A stretch of 64,000 bases of DNA. Source: Methylosinus sp. C49. GTDB lineage: Bacteria; Pseudomonadota; Alphaproteobacteria; Rhizobiales; Beijerinckiaceae. Below the pieces are notes generated by a model, which saw nothing but the letters and a program-made list of their open reading frames with translations, had not been told where the DNA came from and made no database searches. How positions within the stretch are numbered: the first letter of the stretch is position 1; every line of letters starts with the position of its first letter. Below are positions 9,175 to 17,301 of the stretch, in pieces. Location of the stretch: positions 1,483,501-1,547,500 of the forward strand of contig NZ_AP022332.1 of assembly GCF_009936375.1 (NCBI RefSeq). Direction: 5' to 3'. The position numbers were made by a program, and so were the translations under genes.

Positions 9175-9424
9175 TCAAATCACGACGTCTCGCGACGGTC
9201 TGGCGTTGCGTTCCAATTCGCTGCCGGGGGAAGGTTTTCAAATAGGCGACGAGGCTTGGTCGATCGCGCTTCATCGCCGCGCGGGCGATCCCGGCCGCCT
9301 CGATAGAGACGAGAGCGGCTACCGCCTCGCCGTGGCGCGTGATCGTCACGATTTCCCCGCGCATGGCGCGATCGACAAGATCGGGGAGGCTCGCGTTCGC
9401 GTCTTTCAGATCGATGGTCGCCAT
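9175..9424 (-). pseudogene. Phd/YefM-type antitoxin, frameshifted, without toxin
   Basis: From ATG 9424 (GAGTGGG upstream) the minus strand encodes MATIDLKDANASLPDLVDRA, a clear Phd/YefM-type antitoxin with the EIVTITRHGEAVAALVSIE strand-helix segment and the tail RPSLVAYLKTFP. Just after TTC a run of five C (9226-9230) breaks the frame. With four C the sequence reads FPGSELERNARPSRDVVI and stops at 9175-9177, the expected family end; as written, translation runs on into unrelated sequence. So there is a one-base insertion in a homopolymer, either a real mutation or a sequencing error. No VapC- or Doc-like toxin lies next to it: the next gene downstream is the convergent HerA-like gene, ending 63 bases away. 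Confidence 0.75.
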
Positions 9425-9450
9425 GGAAATGCCCACTCGATATTTGGCAA

Positions 9451-9939
9451 TCAGCCGCGCAACTCGCGGCTGCGCATTTCTCGCTCGCGCGCGTCCCGCC
9501 CGCGCATGGCGATCAGCCAATAGATCGTCCCCGTCAAAGCCCCGGCGAGGAAGAACAGCAGGGTGAAGCGCCCTTCGGCCGGGCTCGCCTCGACGAGGCG
9601 GCTGCTCCCGCGCGCGGCGCGGAGAATCGTGGGCGCAGCGGCGGCGAGCAGCGCCGTCGCCCCGGCGTACCAGGTATAGGCGCGCGCCCCGGCGATCTCG
9701 CCGATGAGCGCCACAATGGCGAGCGGCGCCGCGCAGCCGGCGATCCCCATGGCCCACAGCACATAGCCGAAGGCCGCCGCCACATCATCGGGCTCGGCCC
9801 AGAACAGCGCGCCCATGGCCAGGGACGAGCCGGCCTCGCGGGTCGCGGGATCGCTGAGCGCGGCGATCGGCAGGAAGATCATGCCCGCGCCGGCGGCGAG
9901 CACGAAGGCGAAAGAGACGACGAGAAGGCGACGCAGCAT
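9451..9939 (-). CDS. Small integral membrane protein, unknown
   Basis: I do not recognise this 162-residue protein. It has about four hydrophobic segments (roughly 4-28, 55-80, 85-105 and 125-145). The first starts [22 protein letters not shown] and could be a membrane helix. The tail is very charged (RGRDAREREMRSRELRG) and probably cytoplasmic. It ends 26 bases before the broken antitoxin start and begins 15 bases after the HNH nuclease stop, all on the minus strand, so it may be in one transcript with the nuclease. Codon use is that of the host. Confidence 0.7.
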   Translation of the reverse strand: MLRRLLVVSFAFVLAAGAGMIFLPIAALSDPATREAGSSLAMGALFWAEPDDVAAAFGYVLWAMGIAGCAAPLAIVALIGEIAGARAYTWYAGATALLAAAAPTILRAARGSSRLVEASPAEGRFTLLFFLAGALTGTIYWLIAMRGRDAREREMRSRELRG

Positions 9940-9954
9940 GTGGCTCGATTGCGA

Positions 9955-10527
9955 TCACGGCTCCAGCACCGAATCCCAATAGAGATAATCGAGCCAGCTG
10001 TCGTGGAGATAATTGGGCGGGAACAGCCGTCCATTGCGGTGCAGATCGGCGACGCTCGGCTGAAAGGGCGGCTGGGCCGGCAACATATGCGCCTCATGCG
10101 GCAGCCGGTCGGCCTTGCGCAGATTGCAGGCGGAGCAGGCGGCGACGACATTCTCCCAGGTGGTGGCGCCGCCCTTGGAGCGGGGGATCACGTGATCGAA
10201 GGTGAGATCGTCCTGCCGTCCGCAATATTGGCAGGTGAAGCGGTCGCGAAGAAATACATTGAATCGGGTGAAGGCGGGATGGCGGGCGGGCTTTACATAG
10301 GCTTTGAGCGAAACGACGGAGGGCAATCTTATTTCGAAACTCGGACTTTTGACCGTCTTGTCATATTCCGAGACGATGTTGACCCGGTCGAGGAAGACCG
10401 CCTTTATCGCGTCCTGCCACCCCCATAAGGACAGAGGATAGTAGCTCAGCGGCCGATAGTCGGCGTTGAGAACCAATGCAGGACAGGCCTGCGGCGAAAC
10501 ATTGGACTGGCGAAAGTGAACGGTCAC
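9955..10527 (-). CDS. HNH endonuclease
   Basis: Predicted HNH nuclease of a type widespread in alphaproteobacteria. I start it at GTG 10527, which has AGAGGG six bases upstream and gives the family opening TVHFRQSN; the ATG at 10584 has no ribosome-binding site. From this start the protein has 190 residues. Zinc-finger cysteines CQYC are at 99-102 and CSAC at 131-134, framing the catalytic DHVIPRSKGG (His112) and the NVVAAC element. The first 90 residues (NADYRPLSYYPLSLWGWQDA) are the conserved partner domain. It is a chromosomal single gene with no methylase or intron beside it, so it is probably not a restriction enzyme. Its role is unknown. Confidence 0.85.
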   Translation of the reverse strand: MTVHFRQSNVSPQACPALVLNADYRPLSYYPLSLWGWQDAIKAVFLDRVNIVSEYDKTVKSPSFEIRLPSVVSLKAYVKPARHPAFTRFNVFLRDRFTCQYCGRQDDLTFDHVIPRSKGGATTWENVVAACSACNLRKADRLPHEAHMLPAQPPFQPSVADLHRNGRLFPPNYLHDSWLDYLYWDSVLEP

Positions 10528-10854
10528 CTCGGCCCTCTTTCCGCGAATCGTTCGGACGCCCTCCAGCCCCCGAGCCGCGGCCATAGTCTATAGGCAGGAT
10601 GACGCCATTGTGAAGGCTTCTCTCGGCGCCGCGGCGCCGCAGCCGCGCGATTTCGCCCTGCAATATGGTAAATATTCTATTTATCAATGAGTTGAGCGCG
10701 GGCTGCGCTTTCGGCTCCCAGTCGCTCCCTCCGATTCGCCGCTTTTTCGCCGCTCTGCGGGCAGGCGGCTTGCAGCTTCCGCCTCGAAAGCCGGCCAAAA
10801 CGGAGGAATTGCTCCATTACGGCACGGCGGCAGTATCGGGTTGGAGACGAGGCC

Positions 10855-12354
10855 GTGTCGAGTATCGCCGATCTTCCCTTTTCGTCGCTCCGCAAGGACG
10901 ACGCTCGCGCCAAAGCTGGAACCGACAGCGCCGCATTGCGTAGCGGCTGGTCGCGCGCCATGCCGAGCCCCAACGCCGCGCTGATGCGCGCCTCCTTCTC
11001 GGTGATCGCGGCGCTGATCGATGCGGCGGTCATTCTCGCCACGGCCATCGCCTGCGAGACGCTGTATCATTATTTCGCTTATGGCTACGACGGCTCGACT
11101 CTTCCCAATCTGCGGCTGTGCATGCTCGCGGCGATCCTCTTCGTGCTCTCGAATGTCATGCGGCACGAATATGCGATCAAGAATTATCTGACTCTGGAAG
11201 GCCATGGCTGGCGCGGCGCGGTGCTGTGGAGCGTCGCTTTCGTCTGCGCCTTGACCTTCGGCTTTCTCGCGAAGGCCACCGAGGAATCCTCGCGCGGCGC
11301 CTTTGTGCTCTTCTATGCGACGGGATTTCTTTCCGTCTATGCGGCGCGCGCAGCGCTGGTCGGCGTGGTTCGACGCAGCGCCGCGCGCGGCGGCGCTTCG
11401 GCGCGTCGCGTGTTTCTCGTCGGCTTCGAGAGCGATATCGACGAGTTCATGCGTCGCTATCAGCCCTGGGAGAGCGGCATGAATATCGTCGCCGCCGTGG
11501 CGCTGCGTGATCGCGCCGACGCCATGCAGGATGATCTCGCTCTGGCGCAGGCCTCCGCCCGCATGCTGCTGCCGGACGATGTGTTCATCCTCGCGCCCTG
11601 GAGCCGCACCGACGTCATCGACGATTGCGTGACCGCCTTCCTGCGCGTGCCCGCCTCGCTTCATCTCGGGCCGGAGCGCGTGCTCGACCGTTTCGTCGAT
11701 GCGCATATCAACAAGATCGGCTCTATCGCCAGCCTCAATCTCAGCGGCCGCCGGGCCGACTCGCTCGAGATTATCGCCAAGCGGCTCTTCGATATCGTCT
11801 TCTCGGCGCTCGGTCTCATCGCGCTGTCGCCGCTGCTGCTCGCCGTCGCGGCGGCGATCAAGCTCGACAGCAAAGGCCCGGCGCTGTTCTTCCAGCGTCG
11901 CCACGGCTTCAATCGCGAGCCCTTCCGCATCGCCAAATTCCGCTCCATGACGACGATGGAGGACGGCCGCGAGATCACCCAGGCGACCGCCGGCGACAAG
12001 CGCGTGACGCGCGTCGGCCGCTTCATCCGCCGCTACAATATCGACGAGCTGCCGCAGCTCATCAATGTGCTGCGCGGCGAGATGTCGCTGGTCGGCCCGC
12101 GCCCGCATGCGCTGGCGCATGACCAGATCTTCGAGCGCAAGATCGCCCTCTATGCGCGCCGCCACAATGTGAAGCCCGGCATCACCGGCTGGGCGCAGGT
12201 GAACGGGCTGCGCGGCGAGATCGACTCGCCGGAGAAGATCCGCCTACGCGTCGAGCATGATCTCTATTACATCGACCATTGGTCGCTGCCGCTCGACGTG
12301 TGGATCATCTTCATGACGATCTTCTCACGCAAGGCCTATCGCAACGCGCTGTGA
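10855..12354 (+). CDS. Polyprenyl-phosphate sugar phosphotransferase (exopolysaccharide initiation)
   Basis: Inner-membrane enzyme of the WcaJ/PssA type that puts the first sugar phosphate on undecaprenyl phosphate and so starts surface polysaccharide synthesis. It has 499 residues from GTG 10855 (GGAGACGAGG upstream). The N-terminal part holds several membrane helices (about 45-70, 85-100, 120-140, 145-165), then a degenerate nucleotide-binding-like domain (RRVFLVGFESD). The C-terminal bacterial sugar transferase domain starts near 307 with KRLFDIVFSALGLIALSPLLL and contains KFRSM, RRYNIDELPQLINVL, GEMSLVGPRPHA and VKPGITGWAQVNGLRGE. It stands alone, 40 kb from the polysaccharide locus at 51-61 kb, and could supply the initiation step for it. 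Confidence 0.92.
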   Translation: MSSIADLPFSSLRKDDARAKAGTDSAALRSGWSRAMPSPNAALMRASFSVIAALIDAAVILATAIACETLYHYFAYGYDGSTLPNLRLCMLAAILFVLSNVMRHEYAIKNYLTLEGHGWRGAVLWSVAFVCALTFGFLAKATEESSRGAFVLFYATGFLSVYAARAALVGVVRRSAARGGASARRVFLVGFESDIDEFMRRYQPWESGMNIVAAVALRDRADAMQDDLALAQASARMLLPDDVFILAPWSRTDVIDDCVTAFLRVPASLHLGPERVLDRFVDAHINKIGSIASLNLSGRRADSLEIIAKRLFDIVFSALGLIALSPLLLAVAAAIKLDSKGPALFFQRRHGFNREPFRIAKFRSMTTMEDGREITQATAGDKRVTRVGRFIRRYNIDELPQLINVLRGEMSLVGPRPHALAHDQIFERKIALYARRHNVKPGITGWAQVNGLRGEIDSPEKIRLRVEHDLYYIDHWSLPLDVWIIFMTIFSRKAYRNAL

Positions 12355-12380
12355 GGGAGGCCGCCTCTAGGCGCCGCCGA

Positions 12381-12671
12381 TCAATCTTCTCCGATCGTCA
12401 AGAGCGCGAAAAGGGCGAGGCAGACGATCGGAAACGTCACGAGAAAGCCGGCCAGTATCGAATCGGCGCGTGGCTTCGCGAAACGGATCGAGCAAGCCGC
12501 GAACACCGAATAGACGAGCAGGAAAGCAGTCGGGAATTGCAATAGGAAGGTTGTCGGCAGTCCCATGACCTGCTGAAATTTGGCTACCGACACCGATATC
12601 AGTATCAAGATCGGGACGGAAAGCACGGTTCCGACAGAGAAGCCGAGCAAGAGTCCGATGAAGAATCGCAT
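12381..12671 (-). CDS. Small membrane protein, unknown
   Basis: A 96-residue hydrophobic protein starting MRFFIGLLLGFSVGTVLSVP at ATG 12671. The much longer open frame upstream has poor, Arg/Ser-rich composition and is not coding. Three membrane segments are visible at about 3-25, 37-60 and 68-92. I do not recognise a family. It ends 26 bases from the convergent stop of the sugar transferase gene and lies downstream of the cupin gene on the same strand. Confidence 0.6.
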   Translation of the reverse strand: MRFFIGLLLGFSVGTVLSVPILILISVSVAKFQQVMGLPTTFLLQFPTAFLLVYSVFAACSIRFAKPRADSILAGFLVTFPIVCLALFALLTIGED

Positions 12672-12732
12672 GACTTCCGCCCCGGGGCGCGGCGAGGGAC
12701 GCGACGTGGCGCGATCGACCGCGTAGACGCGC

Positions 12733-13185
12733 TCAGCGCTGCGGAGCGGGCTTTGGCCACAGGCTGGCGCCGGAAGGGCCGACGCCGGTCTCGAGCAAGA
12801 GGACCTCGCCGTCCTTCGCCCAGCCGAAATGAACCGTCTCCGCCGGCACGACGATGGAATCGCCGGGGCCGAGGACGCGTAGCGATTTCTCGTCGAATTC
12901 ACCGCCGACGCCGGCGTGGAAGCGCCCGGAGATCACCGTCACCAGGCGCGCGTCGGGATGCGTATGCGGCAATGATTTCGCGCCGGCCGCATATTTCACC
13001 GAGAGCGCATAGAGCGCGCCGGGCTGCGCTGCCGTGCCGCTGACCGGCGCGGCGCTGACGCCCGAAAAAATCGGCACGGGCGCATATTTCAATTCGCTCT
13101 GCAGCACGGCCGGCGGCGGGCCGTCGGCCAACGCCGCGCCGGCGGAGGACGCCAGCGCGAGGCAGAGGAGAATTCGTACGCGCAT
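12733..13185 (-). CDS. Exported cupin-domain protein
   Basis: A 150-residue periplasmic cupin. The start at 13185 gives a signal peptide, MRVRILLCLALASSAGAALADG, with cleavage after ALA. The cupin metal-site motif is partly kept: HTHPDARLVTVISGRFHAG near 74-92 is motif 1 (two His, one late His in place of Glu), and PGDSIVVPAETVHFGW near 107-122 is motif 2 with its single His. The length fits a single cupin barrel. It starts 11 bases after the stop of the oxalate/formate-type transporter gene, so the two are almost surely one transcript. A role in handling the transported organic acid is plausible, but the substrate is unknown. Confidence 0.85.
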   Translation of the reverse strand: MRVRILLCLALASSAGAALADGPPPAVLQSELKYAPVPIFSGVSAAPVSGTAAQPGALYALSVKYAAGAKSLPHTHPDARLVTVISGRFHAGVGGEFDEKSLRVLGPGDSIVVPAETVHFGWAKDGEVLLLETGVGPSGASLWPKPAPQR

Positions 13186-13196
13186 GAGGCCCCCGT

Positions 13197-14915
13197 TCAG
13201 TGGAAGAGAACGAAGGTCTTCTGCAGCGTGATCGACACGCCCCAAGCGAGCGGTATGCCGACGGCGGCCCAGGCGGCGAAGAGCAGAATGCGCGAATTGC
13301 CGTTCTGCGCGGCGGCGGCGCGGCGCGCATCGGCCGCGGCGGCCTCCGCGGCCTGTCCTTCCTCGACATAATCCTCGAAATCGGCGTGCGGCTCTTTTTC
13401 CTCCGCGACGACGGCGGCGACGCTGGTCTTCTTCTCCGCGGCGACCTCCTCGTCGGTCATGAACAGCTTCTCGGCGACGGGTCGCACGGCGAGATCGCAG
13501 ATGAGGCCGAGAACCAGTAGGCCGGCGAGAATATACATGGTCTGATTATAGACCGCGTCGCGCGCGACGCCGTGGTCGAGCTGATAGTCGCGCAGATAAT
13601 TGACCAGCACCGGGCCGAGCACGCCCGCCGTCGACCATGCGGTGAGCAGGCGACCGTGAATCGCGCCCACATAATGCGTGCCGAAAATATCCGCGAGATA
13701 GGCGGGAATGGTGGCGAAGCCGCCGCCATACATGGAGAGGATCACGCAGAAGAACGCCACGAACAGCACGACATTGCCCTGCTGCGCGGCGAAGGGCGCG
13801 GCCGAATAGAGAATAATGCCGAGGATGAAGAAGATGGCGTAGGTGGTCTTGCGGCCGAGCTTGTCGGACCACGTCGCCCAGGCGAGACGCCCGCCGATGT
13901 TGCAGAGGCTGAGCAGGCCCGTGAAGCCGGCGGCGATGGCCGCGATCTTCGCCTTTTGCGCGGCGTCGAGGCTGGAGAAGCCGATGTCGAGCCCGATGAG
14001 CTTGCCGCCGAACACTTCCTGCAGCATCGGCGAGGCCATGCCCAGCACGCCGATGCCGGCGCTGACATTGAGCGTCAGCACCGCCCACAGCAGCCAGAAT
14101 TGCGGAGTCTTCCAGGCGACGTTCAAATGGACGTGGCGATTGGTGACCATTTTGTTGCCGGCCGTGGCGGAAGGCTCCCAGCCCTCCGGCTTCCAGCCGT
14201 CGCGCGGCACGCGATAGCCGAGCGAGCCGCCCACCATGAAGACGAAATAGATCGCCGCCATGGTGACGAAGGTCTGCCACACGCCCACCGAGCCGGGCGC
14301 CGCATAATAGGACATCAGCCTGTCCGCGAGCGGCGCGCCGATCATCGCGCCGCCGCCGAAGCCCATGATCGCCATGCCGGTCGCCATGCCGCGCCGGTCC
14401 GGGAACCATTTGATGAGCGTCGAGACCGGCGAAATATAGCCGAGCCCGAGGCCGATGCCGCCGATGACGCCGGAGCCGAGCCACAGCATCCAGATTTGAT
14501 GCAGATAGACGCCGGCCGCCGAGATCAGCAGGCCGCCGCACCAGCACACCGCCGCGGCGAGGCCCGCCTTGCGCGGACCGGCCGTCTCCAGCCAATGGCC
14601 GAACACGGCGGCCGAGGAGCCGAGAAAGACGAAGAACAAAGTGAAGGTCCAGCCGAGCATGCTGATCTTCCAATCGCAGCTCGTGGCGAAGACGGTGGCG
14701 AAAAAGCCCATATCCGCGGGGCAGGCCTTGGGCTCGGCGCCGCCGATGACGCGCGACAGCGGCAGCCAGAACACGCTGAAGCCATAGGCCATGCCGATGC
14801 ACAAATGCACGGCGAGCGCCGCCGGCGGCACCAGCCAACGATTGAAGCCGGGCGCTGCGATGGAGCGCTCCCGGCTGAAAAATTGCCGGGATGGCGTTGC
14901 GGCTGCTACCGACAT
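13197..14915 (-). CDS. MFS transporter, oxalate:formate antiporter (OFA) family
   Basis: Twelve-helix inner-membrane carrier of the OFA family, which exchanges small organic acids. I start at ATG 14915 because GGAGG lies five bases upstream; a TTG four codons earlier is less likely. This gives 572 residues. Family segments include VHLCIGMAYGFSVFWLPLSR in helix 1, KWFPDRRGMATGMAIMGFGGG and SDKLGRKTTYAIFF. The central loop is long, and after the twelfth helix comes an acidic/Ala-rich stretch (EEKEPHADFEDYVEEGQ) and one extra helix (AAWAAVGIPLAWGVSITLQ), which some OFA members also have. The substrate cannot be read from sequence. It is followed after 11 bases by an exported cupin. Confidence 0.9.
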   Translation of the reverse strand: MSVAAATPSRQFFSRERSIAAPGFNRWLVPPAALAVHLCIGMAYGFSVFWLPLSRVIGGAEPKACPADMGFFATVFATSCDWKISMLGWTFTLFFVFLGSSAAVFGHWLETAGPRKAGLAAAVCWCGGLLISAAGVYLHQIWMLWLGSGVIGGIGLGLGYISPVSTLIKWFPDRRGMATGMAIMGFGGGAMIGAPLADRLMSYYAAPGSVGVWQTFVTMAAIYFVFMVGGSLGYRVPRDGWKPEGWEPSATAGNKMVTNRHVHLNVAWKTPQFWLLWAVLTLNVSAGIGVLGMASPMLQEVFGGKLIGLDIGFSSLDAAQKAKIAAIAAGFTGLLSLCNIGGRLAWATWSDKLGRKTTYAIFFILGIILYSAAPFAAQQGNVVLFVAFFCVILSMYGGGFATIPAYLADIFGTHYVGAIHGRLLTAWSTAGVLGPVLVNYLRDYQLDHGVARDAVYNQTMYILAGLLVLGLICDLAVRPVAEKLFMTDEEVAAEKKTSVAAVVAEEKEPHADFEDYVEEGQAAEAAAADARRAAAAQNGNSRILLFAAWAAVGIPLAWGVSITLQKTFVLFH

Positions 14916-15292
14916 CAAATCCTCCAAAAATCGAGCTGTGCTCGCTCCGCGGCGTCGTGAGCGGTTCCCCGAACGCCGCCTCGCGGCGCCCGCTGACTTT
15001 CGACAATGCCGAGCATTGCGGCTTTTTCAACTGTTTCTATCGGAAAATCGCCACAGCGCCGACGATCGATCAATATGTTTTTCTCGTCGCTTTATTTGAT
15101 TTCTCTATTATGACGCCCATCCGCCGGATTGGGCGAGAGCTTTCTATCGGCCGACCGAAATTCGCGCGCGACGCCAATGTTTTTGCGCTTGCGGGCGGCC
15201 TTGCGCGTCCATATCCTGTATGACGATATGTAACTGCCGTATATAGCCAAGGCGCGCATGGGAGCGGCGGCGCGCATCTCGAGGCCCTCGCC
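14916..15292. other. Divergent promoter region, transporter and monooxygenase
   Basis: A 377-base gap between divergent genes, locally more AT-rich than its surroundings (about 15020-15115 and 15215-15245), as expected of a promoter region. It contains the inverted repeat listed separately. I found no small gene or RNA. Confidence 0.45.
15004..15018. promoter_or_regulatory. Operator-like inverted repeat CAATGC-CGA-GCATTG
   Basis: A perfect 6-bp inverted repeat with a three-base centre, 89 bases upstream of the transporter start, inside the divergent promoter region. Its size and place suit a dimeric regulator, but no regulator gene is nearby and no second copy was found, so this is a suggestion only. 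Confidence 0.3.
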
Positions 15293-16291
15293 ATGCGGTT
15301 CGGCGTCTTCTCCACTTACGAAAACCCGCAGCAGGATTTTGCGCGCTGCTTCGAGACGCAGACGCGCCTGGTGCGCCATGCCGAGGCGCTCGGCTTCGAG
15401 GAGGCCTGGGTCGCCGAGCATCATTTCGAGCCGGACGCCGCCTGTCCCTCCATTCTCACGCTTCTCTCCTATCTCGCCGGCGTGACGAGCACGATACGGC
15501 TCGGCTCGGCGGCGGTGCTGCTCGCCTTCCGCAACCCGATTCAGGTGGCGGAGGATGTCGCCACCATCGACCTTCTCTCCAAGGGCCGGTTCGATTTCGG
15601 CGTGGCGCGCGGCGGACCTTTCGAATTGCAGAACCGGCATTTCGGCGCCGGCAAGGATTCGACGCGGGAGATGACTTTGGAGGCGCTCGGCCTCGTCAAT
15701 CGCCTGCTCTATGAGGACAAAGTGACCTTCACCGGCGCGCATTACGAGGCCAATGGCCTCAGCCTCACGCCGCGCCCGCTGCAAAAGCCCATTCCCACCT
15801 ATCTCGCCACCACCACGCCGGGGGCGATTCGCTACGCCGCGCGCAATGGCCATGGCGTGATGGCCGGCCCGCCTTTCCCCATAGAGCAGATCAAGGAGAC
15901 CTTGCGCATCTATCGCGAGGCCGCAGGGCCGGAGGGCGATCCGCGCTTCACCATGGCGCGTTTCTATTTCGCCGCGCCGCGCAGAGAGCAGGCGCTGGCC
16001 GAGGCCATTCCCTTCCTCTCCCGCTTCGCCGAGCGCATGCGCGGCAATTTCGCCCGTCAGGACGGCGCCGCGCCGGCCTCGCTGACCGAGGAGGGGCTGC
16101 TGCAACGCTCGCTGATCGGCGATTTCGACGAGGTGGCGGAGAAGATCGCCGCCTATCGCGAGGAGACCGACGCGCGGGCGATATTGCTGAAGCCGATCTC
16201 CCGGGATGCGGAGAAGAATTTGCGCTCGCTAGAGGATTTCGCGAGGCATGTTCGGCCGATGCTGGGCGTGGAGGCGGCGGCGGCGCAGTGA
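15293..16291 (+). CDS. LLM-class flavin-dependent monooxygenase (luciferase-like)
   Basis: A 332-residue TIM-barrel oxidoreductase of the bacterial luciferase-like family, using reduced FMN (or F420 in some groups) and oxygen. Recognisable elements are EEAWVAEHHFEPDAACPS near 41-58, TIRLGSAAVLLAFRNPIQVAEDVATIDLLSKGRFDFGVARGG (split over 67-108) and RPLQKPIPTYLATTTPGAI. The C-terminal half has IGDFDEVAEKIAAYREE, the usual closing helix. The substrate is not inferable. It is a single-gene unit divergent from the OFA transporter. The gap of about 80 bases after it separates it from the AT-rich convergent gene. Confidence 0.9.
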   Translation: MRFGVFSTYENPQQDFARCFETQTRLVRHAEALGFEEAWVAEHHFEPDAACPSILTLLSYLAGVTSTIRLGSAAVLLAFRNPIQVAEDVATIDLLSKGRFDFGVARGGPFELQNRHFGAGKDSTREMTLEALGLVNRLLYEDKVTFTGAHYEANGLSLTPRPLQKPIPTYLATTTPGAIRYAARNGHGVMAGPPFPIEQIKETLRIYREAAGPEGDPRFTMARFYFAAPRREQALAEAIPFLSRFAERMRGNFARQDGAAPASLTEEGLLQRSLIGDFDEVAEKIAAYREETDARAILLKPISRDAEKNLRSLEDFARHVRPMLGVEAAAAQ

Positions 16292-16375
16292 GGGGTACGA
16301 AGACAAAGCCGTCTGGCGAACGACTTACCGTTTGGAGTTCCAATCGAGGCTCCAAAGATGCAGCTTCTTTCGGGG

Positions 16376-17155
16376 CTATTTGCTCGAATACGCTTGTCTT
16401 ATTCCTGGAATATAATTGGCGATTCCGCCTCGATGGTTTGCTTTATACGATATCGCGTTTTCTTTTCCATTGATATCTTTATATTTAAGCGTGAATGAAA
16501 TGTCGTTGCGCTTAAACGACAGCGCTGACACGTCGTCAAAACTAAACAATAACACGCCTGTTATCATAGACCCCGGGTAAATTGGCGTTCTTGTCTTGTC
16601 GTATAGCGCATCTGAACCAAATAGCGTAAGTTTTTGTTTTTCATTAACGTCAATGGTCATTGTATTCGGCATCATCAAAAGTTTTCCATTAAATATTTGT
16701 CCGTCAATATTTGCATCTAGGGAGTAGCTATCAACAACGCTTGCCATGCTCCCGCGATTCTTAATGGATGCTACTAATAAGACGGGGTTTTTGAACGGTA
16801 TTTCTTGTTGTGTCTGGTTGCTGTCCGACTTTGCAGTTACGTTGCCGCCCCAAGCAATTTCGATTATGCCTCCTTCCAATGAGGGGAGGTTGATCGTTGA
16901 TTGTCCCAAAAGGAGAGATAGAAAGAATAGTAATCCGAACACTGGAACTGCGTGCAGATCTTGAATATTTGCCTTTGGCTTTACGATGGTTATGACCGAC
17001 TTCATCGTTCTAGTGGCTAAGAAGGCGGTGATGGCCGCAAATATAACTTTTTTGAAAATGTCCCATGCAATATTTTGAGCTACGAAGTCAATCGTGAGCC
17101 AGTCGGGGATAAAAGACATCGAGGACTCCAACATCGCGAAACTCTCTTTCTCCAT
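16376..17155 (-). CDS. AT-rich orphan membrane protein, unknown
   Basis: I do not recognise this protein. The longest start (17155) gives 259 residues; ATG 17119 (MSFIPDW) has a better GGAG six bases upstream and may be the real start. Two hydrophobic segments lie at about 30-48 ([15 protein letters not shown]) and 68-84 ([15 protein letters not shown]). A soluble region of beta character follows, with [23 protein letters not shown], resembling a small extracytoplasmic Ig-like sandwich. Codon use is strikingly AT-rich (many AAT, TTT and ATA codons) against the very GC-rich neighbours, which suggests recent transfer. A perfect SOS-type box (GTTC-N7-GTTC on the minus strand) ends 36 bases before the first start codon, so damage control is possible. 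Confidence 0.75.
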   Translation of the reverse strand: MEKESFAMLESSMSFIPDWLTIDFVAQNIAWDIFKKVIFAAITAFLATRTMKSVITIVKPKANIQDLHAVPVFGLLFFLSLLLGQSTINLPSLEGGIIEIAWGGNVTAKSDSNQTQQEIPFKNPVLLVASIKNRGSMASVVDSYSLDANIDGQIFNGKLLMMPNTMTIDVNEKQKLTLFGSDALYDKTRTPIYPGSMITGVLLFSFDDVSALSFKRNDISFTLKYKDINGKENAISYKANHRGGIANYIPGIRQAYSSK

Positions 17156-17190
17156 ACCGTGATTCCGCGATTCCCGAAAGAGGTGTTGCG

Positions 17191-17205
17191 GAACGCACCG
17201 AGAAC
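17191..17205 (-). promoter_or_regulatory. LexA operator (SOS box), perfect GTTC-N7-GTTC
   Basis: On the minus strand the sequence is GTTCTCGGTGCGTTC, an exact match to the alphaproteobacterial SOS box GTTC-N7-GTTC. It lies between lexA (plus strand, start 17302) and the AT-rich orphan (minus strand, start 17155 or 17119). It may serve autoregulation of lexA, control of the orphan, or both. Confidence 0.7.
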
Positions 17206-17217
17206 GCCTATCCTCCC

Positions 17218-17232
17218 GTTCATGATTTGTTT
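17218..17232 (+). promoter_or_regulatory. Second LexA operator-like site, GTTC-N7-GTTT
   Basis: GTTCATGATTTGTTT matches the alphaproteobacterial SOS box in seven of eight fixed positions and is 70 bases upstream of the lexA start. Together with the perfect box 13 bases away, it supports autoregulation of lexA. Confidence 0.65.
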
Positions 17233-17301
17233 ATGAACCCGCGCCATCATGGCCGGGTTCGGACGTGGCGCGACGCGGGCGGGCGGCGCCGGGGGGCTCT
17301 C

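Noticed and set aside
13572-14960. 462-codon open frame on the plus strand opposite the OFA transporter
   Set aside because: Arg/His/Glu-rich antisense translation; the transporter is unambiguous.
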